From Nitrospira sp. (lineage in GTDB: Bacteria > Nitrospirota > Thermodesulfovibrionia > Thermodesulfovibrionales > Dissulfurispiraceae): a stretch of 64,000 bases of DNA. Positions 55,958-63,965 of this stretch are shown here, one piece after another. Location of the stretch: NCBI GenBank assembly GCA_002634385.1, contig NSJL01000011.1:1-64000 (forward strand), read 5' to 3'. Made by a program: the position numbers and the translations under genes. Positions within the stretch are counted from its first letter, which is position 1, and every line of letters begins with the position of its first letter. Under the pieces are notes generated by a model, which worked only from the letters and a program-made list of their open reading frames with translations, ran no database searches and was not told the origin of the DNA.

Positions 55958-56458
55958 ATGCAGATGAAAAAACGGGGCCTCATTATAGCAGGGATCATTA
56001 TGGGAGCGCTACTTCCGGGGGTACCGAGAAGCGCGGGGGCGGATGTCACTATCAATGTCGATCTCGGCGTCCCCCCGCCGCCGGTGGTCGTTGCTCCCCC
56101 TCCCCCACGGGTGGTTGTTGCCGCACCGCCTGAAGTGGTCCTGATTCCGGGCACACGTGTCTACTTCGCTCCGGATGCAGGGATCGACATATTCTTCTAT
56201 TCCGGGCGATGGTATCGAAAGCACCACGGCACATGGTATCGGGCAGCATATTACAACGGCCCCTGGGTCTATCTGCCCCCCCGGAAGGTGCCGGCGGCAT
56301 TCGTCCACCTGCCGGGGGACTGCAGGGTCTATTCCGGATACAGGCGTATCTCTTATGGCCAGTTGAAAAAGAAGTGGAAAGAGGAGGAAAAGGAGCGCCG
56401 CAAGCATTGGGAAAAACATCATAAGCATCACAAGCACCACGAAGGAAAGGACGATTAG
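55958..56458 (+). CDS. exported Pro/His-rich protein of unknown function
   Basis: A 166-residue product with a signal peptide, a Pro/Val stretch (VPPPPVVVAPPPPRVVVAAPP), a Tyr/Trp-rich core (FFYSGRWYRKHHGTWYRAAYYNGPWV) and a strongly basic/His tail (KHWEKHHKHHKHHEGK) that could bind metal. Similar Tyr/Trp-rich cores occur in small periplasmic proteins of many Gram-negatives, with no known function. GGAGG lies five bases before the ATG. The TAG stop is formed at the edge of a hairpin repeat. Confidence 0.82.
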   Translation: MQMKKRGLIIAGIIMGALLPGVPRSAGADVTINVDLGVPPPPVVVAPPPPRVVVAAPPEVVLIPGTRVYFAPDAGIDIFFYSGRWYRKHHGTWYRAAYYNGPWVYLPPRKVPAAFVHLPGDCRVYSGYRRISYGQLKKKWKEEEKERRKHWEKHHKHHKHHEGKDD

Positions 56459-56665
56459 GGTGTGTCTGCACACTGAGTTCGTAGCGAGACCGAGCGAAGA
56501 GTTCCTGGGCAAGGCGGCACGGGTACAGCGCCCACCCGAATGAGACGGTATCTAGCAGAAGCTACGTCGAGGACGATGTGCCCGGGACAACGCAGTACAG
56601 AGACTCTGCAGCCGGTCGCAGCAGAAGCCGCTGCCGCAGGAGATGATAGTGTGCAGACACACCCT
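56457..56665. repeat. longest hairpin-family copy (f)
   Basis: A 209-bp element with ends AGGGTGTGTCTGCACACTGA and GATAGTGTGCAGACACACCCT. Left module GTTCGTAGCGAGACCGAGCG followed by GAAGAGTTCCTGGGCAAGG and right module GCAGCCGGTCGCAGCAGAAG match copy (d) inverted. It overlaps the preceding stop codon. TTAGGG and CCCTAA flanks show a TA on each side. Confidence 0.85.
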
Positions 56666-56839
56666 AAGGCCGCAGGCGGTTGCCTGACGGGGAAGCACCT
56701 GTATCAGACAACCGCTCTCCGTTTCCTCTTCCGTTTTATTCTTTTCTTTCCTACTCTCTCCCTCTCCCCTTCCCTGTCTTCCCTTTGCAGCCGCAGCGCT
56801 CTAACCCATTAATTCTCCTGCTGAATTTCTCATTCTTTT

Positions 56840-56882
56840 TTGATTTAAGTCAAAGCCCCCCTGGAGGCGTCCCTGTTACAAT
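56840..56882 (+). promoter_or_regulatory. Fnr/Dnr-type site with -10 element
   Basis: TTGATTTAAGTCAA at 56840-56853 is a Crp/Fnr-family palindrome. TACAAT at 56877-56882 is a good -10. A start about 6-7 bases after it puts the site centre near -42, the class II activator position. The target is the ferredoxin/DUF438 pair. The gap 56666-56839 has a pyrimidine-rich run (56733-56790) and no gene. Confidence 0.75.
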
Positions 56883-56986
56883 GAGTTCATGAAAGCGGAA
56901 TGCATCGTTTCTTTAAAGGCTCCGGCGGTTTGCCGGATGCAAAGAATATATCATTACCGTATAATTTAATGAGCAGGAGGAATGCA

Positions 56987-57754
56987 ATGAGGATCAAGAG
57001 AAAGATTGTGGAGATCGATGAGGAAAGGTGCAACGGATGCGGACAATGCGTACCGAACTGTGCAGAAGGAGCGTTGCAGATTGTGGACGGAAAAGTCCGC
57101 CTTGTATCCGAAATCTATTGCGACGGCCTTGGCGCCTGCCTCGGCAACTGCCCGCAGGATGCCATACGGATTGTTGAGCGGGAGGCGGAAGCCTTTGATG
57201 AAGAAGCTACGGAACATTACCTGAAGGAAAAAGCGGAGAGGGAGAAAAAAGAGGCAATCCCTGCTCCTGCTCCCCACGGCAGCGGGTGCCCTTCGAGCCG
57301 CATCCAGATGTTCGGGGGTAGCTCCCCCTGTGCCGTAGCGAACAAGCCGGTTGCACAGGCCGCGTCCGCATCGGCGCTCTCCCATTGGCCGGTGCAGATC
57401 AGGCTGGTGCCGCCCACCGCTCCTTTCCTGAGGGGCGCACATCTCCTGGTGGCCGCAGATTGTACTCCGGTGGCCTACCCGGATTTCCAGAGGGATTTCC
57501 TCAGGAATAAGGTGGTAATGATCGGCTGTCCCAAGTTCGACAATGCCGACGAGTACCTGCAGAAGTTCGCCGATATTTTCCGTACGGCGGATATCAAGAG
57601 TGTCACGGTGGCCATCATGGAGGTACCCTGCTGTTCGAGGCTTCCCATGATCGTAGAAAGGGGTATGGCCGTTTCGGGCAAGAAGATCCCCGTCGAGGTG
57701 GTAGTTATCAGCACCAGGGGCGAGATTATCAACCGTCAGGCGATAGCGATTTAG
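56987..57754 (+). CDS. 4Fe-4S ferredoxin-domain protein
   Basis: A 255-residue soluble protein whose first 70 residues hold two ferredoxin clusters (CNGCGQCVPNCAEGA and CDGLGACLGNCPQDA). It continues with Cys-containing segments (GSGCPSSR, GGSSPCAV), a region ending in AADCTPVAYPDFQRDFLRNKVVMIGCPKFDNADEY, and PCCSRLP. This is the architecture of DUF1847/ferredoxin-like proteins found beside hybrid-cluster or NO-defence genes. AGGAGG precedes the ATG. The reaction is unknown. It is likely a redox partner of the next gene's system. Confidence 0.88.
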   Translation: MRIKRKIVEIDEERCNGCGQCVPNCAEGALQIVDGKVRLVSEIYCDGLGACLGNCPQDAIRIVEREAEAFDEEATEHYLKEKAEREKKEAIPAPAPHGSGCPSSRIQMFGGSSPCAVANKPVAQAASASALSHWPVQIRLVPPTAPFLRGAHLLVAADCTPVAYPDFQRDFLRNKVVMIGCPKFDNADEYLQKFADIFRTADIKSVTVAIMEVPCCSRLPMIVERGMAVSGKKIPVEVVVISTRGEIINRQAIAI

Positions 57755-57817
57755 GGAGAGGGCACACACTGCAGGCGGCTTTCGGGTCGCCTTTCGATCC
57801 AATTCAGGAGGTCGGAT

Positions 57818-59275
57818 ATGGAACTGAGTGCCAAGACGAAGATCGACGAACTACTGAAGACATACCCGTTTTTACAGGATTTTCTTGTCCATCGTTCGCC
57901 TCAGTTCAAGCTCCTGCAGAGCTCTTTCATGAGGAAAACCGTCGGGAAAGTGGCCACCCTTTCCCAGGTGGCGACAGTCGGCGGCATTGACATGAACCGT
58001 CTGCTCTCTGAAATTGCGGAGGAGATACGTTCGAAAACAGGGGAAAGCGTGACAGTGCACAGAGAGATCTCCGGCGCGGCACGGGACTCGCGGGAGCGGC
58101 AGGAAATACTGAAAGGCATCATCCTGGACCTCCACAAGGGAGAGGATATGACGGTGCTGAAACGGAGATTCCATGAGCTCATCAGGGACATCGATCCCTC
58201 CGAGATAGCGAGAATGGAGCAGAAGCTCATCGAGGAGGGGATGCCCGAGAGCGAAATAAAGCGCCTCTGCGACGTGCATGTGGAGGTCTTCAAGGAGTCC
58301 CTGGAACAGGCAGAGACGCCCGTCGTTCCGGCGGGGCATCCCGTCCATACCTACATGCTTGAAAACAGGGCTGCCGAAGGGATCATCGACGAGATCTCGC
58401 GCATCCTGGAGCAGCTCTGCGACACCCCGGACAGGGAGGTCTTCGAAAAGTACCGGGAGAGTCTGCGCGCCCTGGTGGAGCGACTCGCCCGGATCAATGC
58501 GCATTATCTGCGCAAGGAGAACCAGTTGTTTCCCGTTCTCGAATCCCACGGCATTTCCGGCCCCTCGGAAGTCATGTGGGCTATCCATGATGATATCCGC
58601 ACAGCGCTGAAGGCCGCCCTTGTGCAGATCGACGAGGCGAAGATTCCCGAAGTGTATGGGACCCTCAAGGACCTGCTGCGCAGCATCAATGATATGGTGT
58701 ATAAAGAAGAGCACATCCTTTTCCCCATGGCAATGGAGATGCTTACCGATGCCGACTGGGCACGAGTGCAGCGGGGAGAGGAGGAAATAGGCTATGCGTG
58801 GGTGAGGCCGGAGGAGGGATGGAAACCCGGGGGAGTCCTGCCGGAAAGGGAGGGAAAAGAGGTGCCGGGAGAGATCGCACTGAACACCGGGCACCTCACT
58901 CCCGAGTTGGTGAACCTGATCCTTACGCACCTTCCGGTGGAGCTCTCCTTTGTCAACGAAAACGACGAGGTGGTCTATTATTCCCAGGTAGCGGAAAAGA
59001 TATTCCCCCGGAGTCCTGGGGTCATCGGGAGAAAGGTGCAGAACTGCCATCCTCCCAAAAGCCTGCATATGGTGCAGAAGATACTGGATGAGTTCAGGGC
59101 GGGCACGAAGGATGTGGCGGACTTCTGGATACAGATGAAGGGGAGATTCATTTCGATAAAATATTACGCGGTACGTGAGGCCGGCGGGAAGTACCGGGGT
59201 ACCCTGGAAGTGGTGCAGGACATCACGGACCTGCGCAGCCTTACCGGAGAAAAGCGTCTGCTCGACTGGGAGTAA
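57818..59275 (+). CDS. DUF1858/DUF438-hemerythrin-PAS protein
   Basis: A 485-residue cytosolic protein. The N-terminal DUF1858-like part (KIDELLKTYPFLQDFLV) is followed by DUF438 (EILKGIILDLHKGEDMTVLKRRF), a hemerythrin-like helical bundle with iron-binding His/Glu pattern (HPVHTYMLENR, AHYLRKENQLFPVLE, IHDDIRTAL, EEHILFPM) and a C-terminal PAS (about 365-470; LPVELSFVNENDEVVYYS). Such proteins are linked to O2/NO sensing or iron-centre handling. It lies 63 bp after the ferredoxin gene, sharing its Fnr-type promoter. Confidence 0.9.
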   Translation: MELSAKTKIDELLKTYPFLQDFLVHRSPQFKLLQSSFMRKTVGKVATLSQVATVGGIDMNRLLSEIAEEIRSKTGESVTVHREISGAARDSRERQEILKGIILDLHKGEDMTVLKRRFHELIRDIDPSEIARMEQKLIEEGMPESEIKRLCDVHVEVFKESLEQAETPVVPAGHPVHTYMLENRAAEGIIDEISRILEQLCDTPDREVFEKYRESLRALVERLARINAHYLRKENQLFPVLESHGISGPSEVMWAIHDDIRTALKAALVQIDEAKIPEVYGTLKDLLRSINDMVYKEEHILFPMAMEMLTDADWARVQRGEEEIGYAWVRPEEGWKPGGVLPEREGKEVPGEIALNTGHLTPELVNLILTHLPVELSFVNENDEVVYYSQVAEKIFPRSPGVIGRKVQNCHPPKSLHMVQKILDEFRAGTKDVADFWIQMKGRFISIKYYAVREAGGKYRGTLEVVQDITDLRSLTGEKRLLDWE

Positions 59276-59378
59276 CCAGAAGCTATTTCAAAACCCTCTC
59301 TTTCACCCTCACCCCTTTCCCTACCTATTCTCCGGGAAGTCAAAGATCTCCTGGAGAGGGGGGATGAAATAAGCTCCA

Positions 59379-59397
59379 GGGGGTGTCTGCACACCCC
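59379..59397. repeat. minimal hairpin-family copy (g)
   Basis: GGGGTGT, CTGC, ACACCCC form a 7-bp inverted repeat equal to the extreme ends of the larger copies. It lies between convergent genes (DUF438 protein and tadA). Confidence 0.55.
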
Positions 59398-59412
59398 AAC
59401 AGGACAAAACGG

Positions 59413-59889
59413 CTACAGTTTTCGCGGGAAAGCGGCGCCCCCCCTCCGGTCCCTGAAGAAACTTTTCAATAGGGCGGCGCTCTCCTCTCCGAGGACGCCC
59501 GAAATGACCTCAACCTGGTGATTCAGCCGGGGATCGGACAGTATCCGGTAGAGACTCTCCACCGCTCCGCCCTTTGGATCCCCGCAGCCGTAGACAAGTC
59601 TCCCCAGGCGCGCGTTCACCATCGCCCCCGCACACATGGGGCAGGGCTCCTTCGTCACATACAGGGTGGCATTGTTCAGCCTCCAGGACCGGAGTGCCTG
59701 TGCCGCCTTCCGCAGGGCGAGGACCTCAGCATGCGCAGTGGGATCAAAGGTGGACTCCCGGGCATTATGGACAGACGCCACCACCTCTCCCCCTACCACC
59801 AGGACGGCGCCTACGGGCACCTCCCCCTCCTCGAGGGCCTGCTGCGCCTCCCCGAGGGCATATCTCATGAAATCAATATCCGAATCCAT
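59413..59889 (-). CDS. tadA: tRNA-specific adenosine deaminase
   Basis: A 158-residue zinc deaminase converting A34 to inosine in tRNA-Arg. The active site is PTAHAEVLAL (His and Glu) with PCPMCAGAM (two Cys), plus LSDPRLNHQVEVISGVL. The longer in-frame start at 60045 is rejected because a strong terminator (59909-59948) lies between; AGGGG precedes the ATG at 59889. It is convergent with the DUF438 gene. Confidence 0.95.
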   Translation of the reverse strand: MDSDIDFMRYALGEAQQALEEGEVPVGAVLVVGGEVVASVHNARESTFDPTAHAEVLALRKAAQALRSWRLNNATLYVTKEPCPMCAGAMVNARLGRLVYGCGDPKGGAVESLYRILSDPRLNHQVEVISGVLGEESAALLKSFFRDRRGGAAFPRKL

Positions 59890-59908
59890 TTCCCCTGTGC
59901 ATTCCCCC

Positions 59909-59948
59909 AAAAAGACGGGGCCTCCGGCATTACCCCGGCGGCCCCGTC
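59909..59948 (-). terminator. rho-independent terminator upstream of tadA
   Basis: On the minus strand GACGGGGCC and GGCCCCGTC enclose a CCGG-rich loop, followed by five T. It ends the DUF948-ytxH transcript before tadA. Confidence 0.85.
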
Positions 59949-60044
59949 TCTCTTCACCGCTTTCCGTTCCTCCTGCTGAAGCCGTCCTTGCCGCACCTGT
60001 TCCGGCAGAGGCAAGAAGGATCTCCGCAAGGGAAGCCTCATCCA

Positions 60045-60350
60045 TTACGGCTTATGCACCTCTTTCTCGTACGCCTCTTTACCCGCTTCGATGGCGGCGG
60101 AAAGCACCGTTTTCTTCTCGTCGATATAGCTCTTTCCCTTTTCCACTGTCGAAGAGACCCTGTCCCTGGTCTGGGAAATATAATCGGTGGTCTTGTCTTT
60201 CACGTCATCGGTGAATTCCCTGATTCTTCTCCTCGTCTCTGTTCCGGCCTGGGGCGCCAGCAGCAGCGCCAAACCCGCTCCTACCATGCCGCCCAGCAGA
60301 AACGACAATAACACAGAACCCGAACCGAAACCGCTTTCTTCATCTCTCAT
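60045..60350 (-). CDS. YtxH-domain protein
   Basis: A 101-residue protein with one N-terminal Gly/Ala/Leu-rich membrane segment (LLSFLLGGMVGAGLALLLAPQAG, with the APxSG-like turn of YtxH proteins) and a charged coiled-coil tail (REFTDDVKDKTTDYISQTRDRVSS). The family occurs with DUF948 proteins as here and is associated with envelope stress. Function unknown. The start is 4 bp after the DUF948 stop. Confidence 0.85.
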   Translation of the reverse strand: MRDEESGFGSGSVLLSFLLGGMVGAGLALLLAPQAGTETRRRIREFTDDVKDKTTDYISQTRDRVSSTVEKGKSYIDEKKTVLSAAIEAGKEAYEKEVHKP

Positions 60351-60354
60351 GACA

Positions 60355-60759
60355 TTACCTCCTCTCTCTTATCTGCTGTAGTAGGACACCAAAGGCAGTC
60401 CGTAAGCCGGCCTTCATCCCCGAAACTCTCGAATTCACTCCCTCCTCGGCAGCGTTCAGAAGGCCGCTGAGCATTCTGAGGTTCACGACGATATCCTGTG
60501 CCGCCCCGGAGATATCCCGGACATTCTCCGTTACTATCCCGACATCGTCGCTCACCTTCCGCATGCTTCTCAAGGTCTGCTCCGTCTCGAGGAGGACCGG
60601 GATAAGGCTGGATTCCGTCCTCTTGATAAATTCCTCAAGGGCAGCAGCCACCCGTCGCATCTCCAGAAGAGCGTATACCAGGAACCCTACGGCAACCAGG
60701 ATGCCGAGCACCAGAATAAAAAATCCAAAACTCAGGAATATCAATAACGAATCGCTCAT
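60355..60759 (-). CDS. DUF948-family protein
   Basis: A 134-residue protein with one long N-terminal membrane helix (LLIFLSFGFFILVLGILVAVGFLVYAL) and a coiled-coil region (LIPVLLETEQTLRSMRKVSDDVGIVTENVRDISG), matching DUF948. Paired with the YtxH gene downstream. GGAGGC lies near the ATG at 60759. Confidence 0.85.
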   Translation of the reverse strand: MSDSLLIFLSFGFFILVLGILVAVGFLVYALLEMRRVAAALEEFIKRTESSLIPVLLETEQTLRSMRKVSDDVGIVTENVRDISGAAQDIVVNLRMLSGLLNAAEEGVNSRVSGMKAGLRTAFGVLLQQIRERR

Positions 60760-60891
60760 TGTTCCGCCTCCTTCCAGTATATCATATTTGCAACGGAGTC
60801 AAATCAGAAAAGGCACGGCATCCTTTTCCTGCAAGGAGAGGACGGCGGCACCTCCGGGGCGAAACATGCCTTTCTGCTCTTCACCCCCGTC

Positions 60892-61461
60892 CTACATCCC
60901 CCGGGTCCTCCCCCTTACATGCAGGATTCTCTGCAGGACAGTTATATGGCTGAAGAGGAAAAGCACGATGATCACAGGGAAGAGCCACTTCGTCATGCAG
61001 CCGGCAGCCAGGAGCACGATCCTTTCCGGTCTCTCCATCAGGCCCACATGGCAGTCGATGCCGAGGCCCTCCGCCCTTGCCCTGACATAACTGATCAGCA
61101 GGGCTCCGATGAGACCGCCTATGGTGAGCAGCACCCCCGCAAGGTTGTTCCTGTCAAAAAAATACCATGCCACTGCGAGAAAGAGGAGAGAATCGGAATA
61201 GCGATCGAGGGTCGAATCAAGAAAGGCTCCGAAGGTGGTCTTTTTCCCGTTGGTGCGTGCAACGACGCCGTCGAGCATATCGAAAAAGCCGCCGAGAAGG
61301 ACGAGGAGCCCCCCGCTCCGGAGATGGAAAGGCAGAACGCCCGCGGCAACGACCGTGATGAGGAACCCAAGCATGCTCAGGACATTCGGGCTGAGGGAGA
61401 TCCGCTTGGCCAGGGGCGCCAAGGGCTTATCGAGAAAATGCCCGAGCTTTGCGCCCAGCAA
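60892..61461 (-). CDS. CDP-alcohol phosphatidyltransferase (phosphatidylinositol-phosphate synthase candidate)
   Basis: A 189-residue membrane enzyme with about six helices and the CDP-alcohol transferase motif D-x2-D-G-x2-A-R-x8-G-x3-D-x3-D (FDMLDGVVARTNGKKTTFGAFLDSTLD). The first codon is TTG at 61461, directly after the ino1 stop and six bases after AGGGAG. Because it is coupled to ino1, its polar substrate is probably inositol 1-phosphate. Phosphatidylglycerol-phosphate synthase is the alternative. Confidence 0.85.
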   Translation of the reverse strand: MLGAKLGHFLDKPLAPLAKRISLSPNVLSMLGFLITVVAAGVLPFHLRSGGLLVLLGGFFDMLDGVVARTNGKKTTFGAFLDSTLDRYSDSLLFLAVAWYFFDRNNLAGVLLTIGGLIGALLISYVRARAEGLGIDCHVGLMERPERIVLLAAGCMTKWLFPVIIVLFLFSHITVLQRILHVRGRTRGM

Positions 61462-62565
61462 CTAGCGCTCCCTCTTATTGGCGATGAACTCCTCCACTTT
61501 CTGCCTCGCCTCTTCGTCCGAGAATTGCGTGGGAGGATGCTTCATAAAGTACGCGGAAGGGGAAAGGAGGGCGCCCCCGACCCCCCTGTCCTTCGCAAGC
61601 TTGCAGCAGCGGATGGCATCGATCACCACCCCCGCGCTGTTGGGGGAATCCTCCACCGACAACCTCAGCTCGATATTCAGGGGAATATTACCGAAACCGC
61701 GCCCCTCCATTCGGAGAAAGCATACCTTGTTGTCATTCATCCAGGGGACATAGTCGGAGGGCCCGATATGAATATCCTCGCTGGTCAGCTGATGGGTGAT
61801 CTGGGAGTGCACCGCCTCGGTCTTCGATATTTTCTTCGACTTGAGCCTGCCATGGTTCAGCATGTTGAGAAAGTCCGTATTTCCCCCCACATTCAACTGA
61901 TACGTATGGCTTATCTTGACTCCCCTGTCCATAAAGAGCTTCGCCAGGGTCCGGTGCACAATGGTGGCCCCGATCTGCGCCTTGATATCGTCCCCGAGAA
62001 GGGGAATGTTCTTCTCCGAGAAGCGCCGGGTCCAATCGTCGTCGGAAGCGATGAAAACGGGCATGCAGTTGACGAAGGCTACGCCCGCATCGAGGCACGC
62101 TTTCGCATAATACCGCGTAGCCTCTTCGGAGCCGACCGGGAGATAATTGATGAGCATATCGGCATTGCTGTCCCGTAACACCTGGGCGGCATCGCAGGTT
62201 TTTTCATCGGCGGGGATGAACCGCCTCTCGTCGGGATAACCGGCCATATGCGCGGCAACTCCATCGAGAATCTCGCCCATCCGGACCCGTACCGGGTAGT
62301 CGGGAAGGTCGGGATAGAAAACCTTCGTGCAGTTCGGCCGTGCGAACACGGCCTCCTTCAGCGGCTTGTTCACTTTGCGCACGTCGATATCGAAGGCGGC
62401 GACCACTTCGATATCCCCGGGGGTATATTCCCCGAGGCGGTAGTGCATGAGGCCAAGGGACGCATCGGCACAGCTTTCCTCTATGGACTTGTAGTATTCG
62501 ATTCCCTGTATTAAAGAACTGGCGCAGTTACCTACTCCGGCGATTGCAATGCGTATCGTACCCAT
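61462..62565 (-). CDS. ino1: myo-inositol-1-phosphate synthase
   Basis: A 367-residue NAD-dependent isomerase-type cyclase that makes inositol 1-phosphate from glucose 6-phosphate. Seen: the dinucleotide loop [59 protein letters not shown] and [12 protein letters not shown] with the catalytic Lys region ([13 protein letters not shown]). It is of the short actinobacterial/archaeal type. It is coupled to a CDP-alcohol transferase, suggesting phosphatidylinositol lipids. Confidence 0.95.
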   Translation of the reverse strand: MGTIRIAIAGVGNCASSLIQGIEYYKSIEESCADASLGLMHYRLGEYTPGDIEVVAAFDIDVRKVNKPLKEAVFARPNCTKVFYPDLPDYPVRVRMGEILDGVAAHMAGYPDERRFIPADEKTCDAAQVLRDSNADMLINYLPVGSEEATRYYAKACLDAGVAFVNCMPVFIASDDDWTRRFSEKNIPLLGDDIKAQIGATIVHRTLAKLFMDRGVKISHTYQLNVGGNTDFLNMLNHGRLKSKKISKTEAVHSQITHQLTSEDIHIGPSDYVPWMNDNKVCFLRMEGRGFGNIPLNIELRLSVEDSPNSAGVVIDAIRCCKLAKDRGVGGALLSPSAYFMKHPPTQFSDEEARQKVEEFIANKRER

Positions 62566-62741
62566 AGTGTGTCCGGTCTCCTTACCTGTTTATCTCGATT
62601 TGCTGCAGTCTCGTAAATATCCGACGCCGGTATCCATGCCCCGGACTCACCTTCTACCGCACCCGGAGGGACCCGCTCGAAAAACGTGTGCAGCCGTTCC
62701 CGCAGCAGGAAGATCTCCTTTAACGGATCCCGCTCCTCCAT
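62532..62741 (-). pseudogene. truncated Hsp20 (small heat-shock protein) gene
   Basis: A short open frame starting MEERDPLKEIFLLRERLHTFFE, with a good GGGGAGG site upstream, reaches WIPASDIYETA, the entry of an alpha-crystallin domain. Then similarity ends and the frame runs into ino1. The whole crystallin domain is absent, so this is a 3'-deleted remnant, possibly created when ino1 came to lie next to it. The ino1 start overlaps it. Confidence 0.7.
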
Positions 62742-63101
62742 CGAACCCTCCCCTTTCATACCTACTGTATGCGGGAGATGAGGACGCAGGGAAAACAGCC
62801 CGCTCACTCAGGGTGATTCACCACCTCCCGCCGTTGATCAGACAAACAGAAACGATGCCGACGCAAAGGGGCTCACAGAGCAGGTACAAGGCAGGATCTC
62901 TCTCCGTGCCCCCGGGGTAGTTGCATACGTCAGGATGAAAATCGCAAATAGAATTTATAAATGAATATACGTCATTATGTCAAGAGAACGCAGAACCATA
63001 AGAGAAAGAAAAACAATTTATTATAAATTTTACCTTATTTTCGAGCAATGTCAATGCCTTGGCCGGCCGTACCGCCGCCAATCCCCTCCCGGGGAAGGCC
63101 T

Positions 63102-63875
63102 TCAGGAGGGAATGCTTTCCAGGTACTTCCGGGAGGAAACGCGGAAGGGGCCCAAAGCATACCGGATGTGGGAGTCGATGACGTCCCCCACCTCGGACAG
63201 GAGGGATTCCGGGGCGCTGATCCTGTCGACCACCGCCGAGTTCCACTGGAGGAGACTTCGATAAAACCTGAGGGCACCTCCGGAGAGGCTCATGGATGCA
63301 TCCCCCTCCCTTTTGCAACGGGAGCAAACGACAGCCCCATGGGGCAGGCAGAAGGCATGCCGACGGTCCGCCACCGCGGAGTCATTCTGCAGCATCGCGT
63401 CCCCACAGGTGCCGCACACGTCGAGTTTGGGGGAATAGCCGGCCATCTGCAGGAACTTTATCTTGTAGTAAAGATAAAGAAGGGCATTGCCGCCGGTTCC
63501 CTCGATCTTCGACAGGGTGGTGAGGAGCAGCATGAAGATTTCGGGATGAGGGTCGCGCTCGGCCAGAAAACTGAGGTTCAGCTCCAGTATTTCCGAAAGG
63601 GAAAGAAATGTCCTGAAGTCCTCGCGCAGAGCTTGAAAAGGCCGTATGATATCGGACTGGGTCAGCCGCGGAAGGGCGCTTTCCTCTTTACCGAGAAAGG
63701 AAATCCGGGAATAGGTCAGGGGCTCGAGGCTGCTTCCGAAGCGGCTCTTCACCTTCCGCGGGCTCTTTGCGAAGACCTTGAGCAGTCCGTACTCGGGCGT
63801 AAGATAGGTAACGATAAGATCGGCCTCTCCGAAAACAGTGCTCCTGAGGACAATTCCCTTAGTTCTCTTCAGCAT
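63102..63875 (-). CDS. recO: DNA repair protein RecO
   Basis: A 257-residue protein with an N-terminal OB fold (KGIVLRSTVFGEADLIVTYLTPEYGLLKVFAKSPRKVKSRFGSSLEP), a helical middle and a C4 zinc motif (DVCGTCGD, FCLPHGAVVCSRC). RecO loads RecA with RecR in gap repair. The ATG at 63875 gives the usual MLKRTKGIVL start. The gap 62808-63101 is AT-rich and gene-free. Confidence 0.95.
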   Translation of the reverse strand: MLKRTKGIVLRSTVFGEADLIVTYLTPEYGLLKVFAKSPRKVKSRFGSSLEPLTYSRISFLGKEESALPRLTQSDIIRPFQALREDFRTFLSLSEILELNLSFLAERDPHPEIFMLLLTTLSKIEGTGGNALLYLYYKIKFLQMAGYSPKLDVCGTCGDAMLQNDSAVADRRHAFCLPHGAVVCSRCKREGDASMSLSGGALRFYRSLLQWNSAVVDRISAPESLLSEVGDVIDSHIRYALGPFRVSSRKYLESIPS

Positions 63876-63965
63876 CCCTTCTGCCGGCGGTCGCCTGAAA
63901 GCGGTCCTTCCCGCAGGCACTCTGCCCCCGAAAGGGGCCGGAGGGAGATGCCCAACGGGTACTCA

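Noticed and set aside
59890..60045. N-terminal extension of TadA
   Set aside because: It would read through a strong terminator hairpin and adds a Gly/Ala-rich stretch foreign to TadA; a good start exists at 59889.
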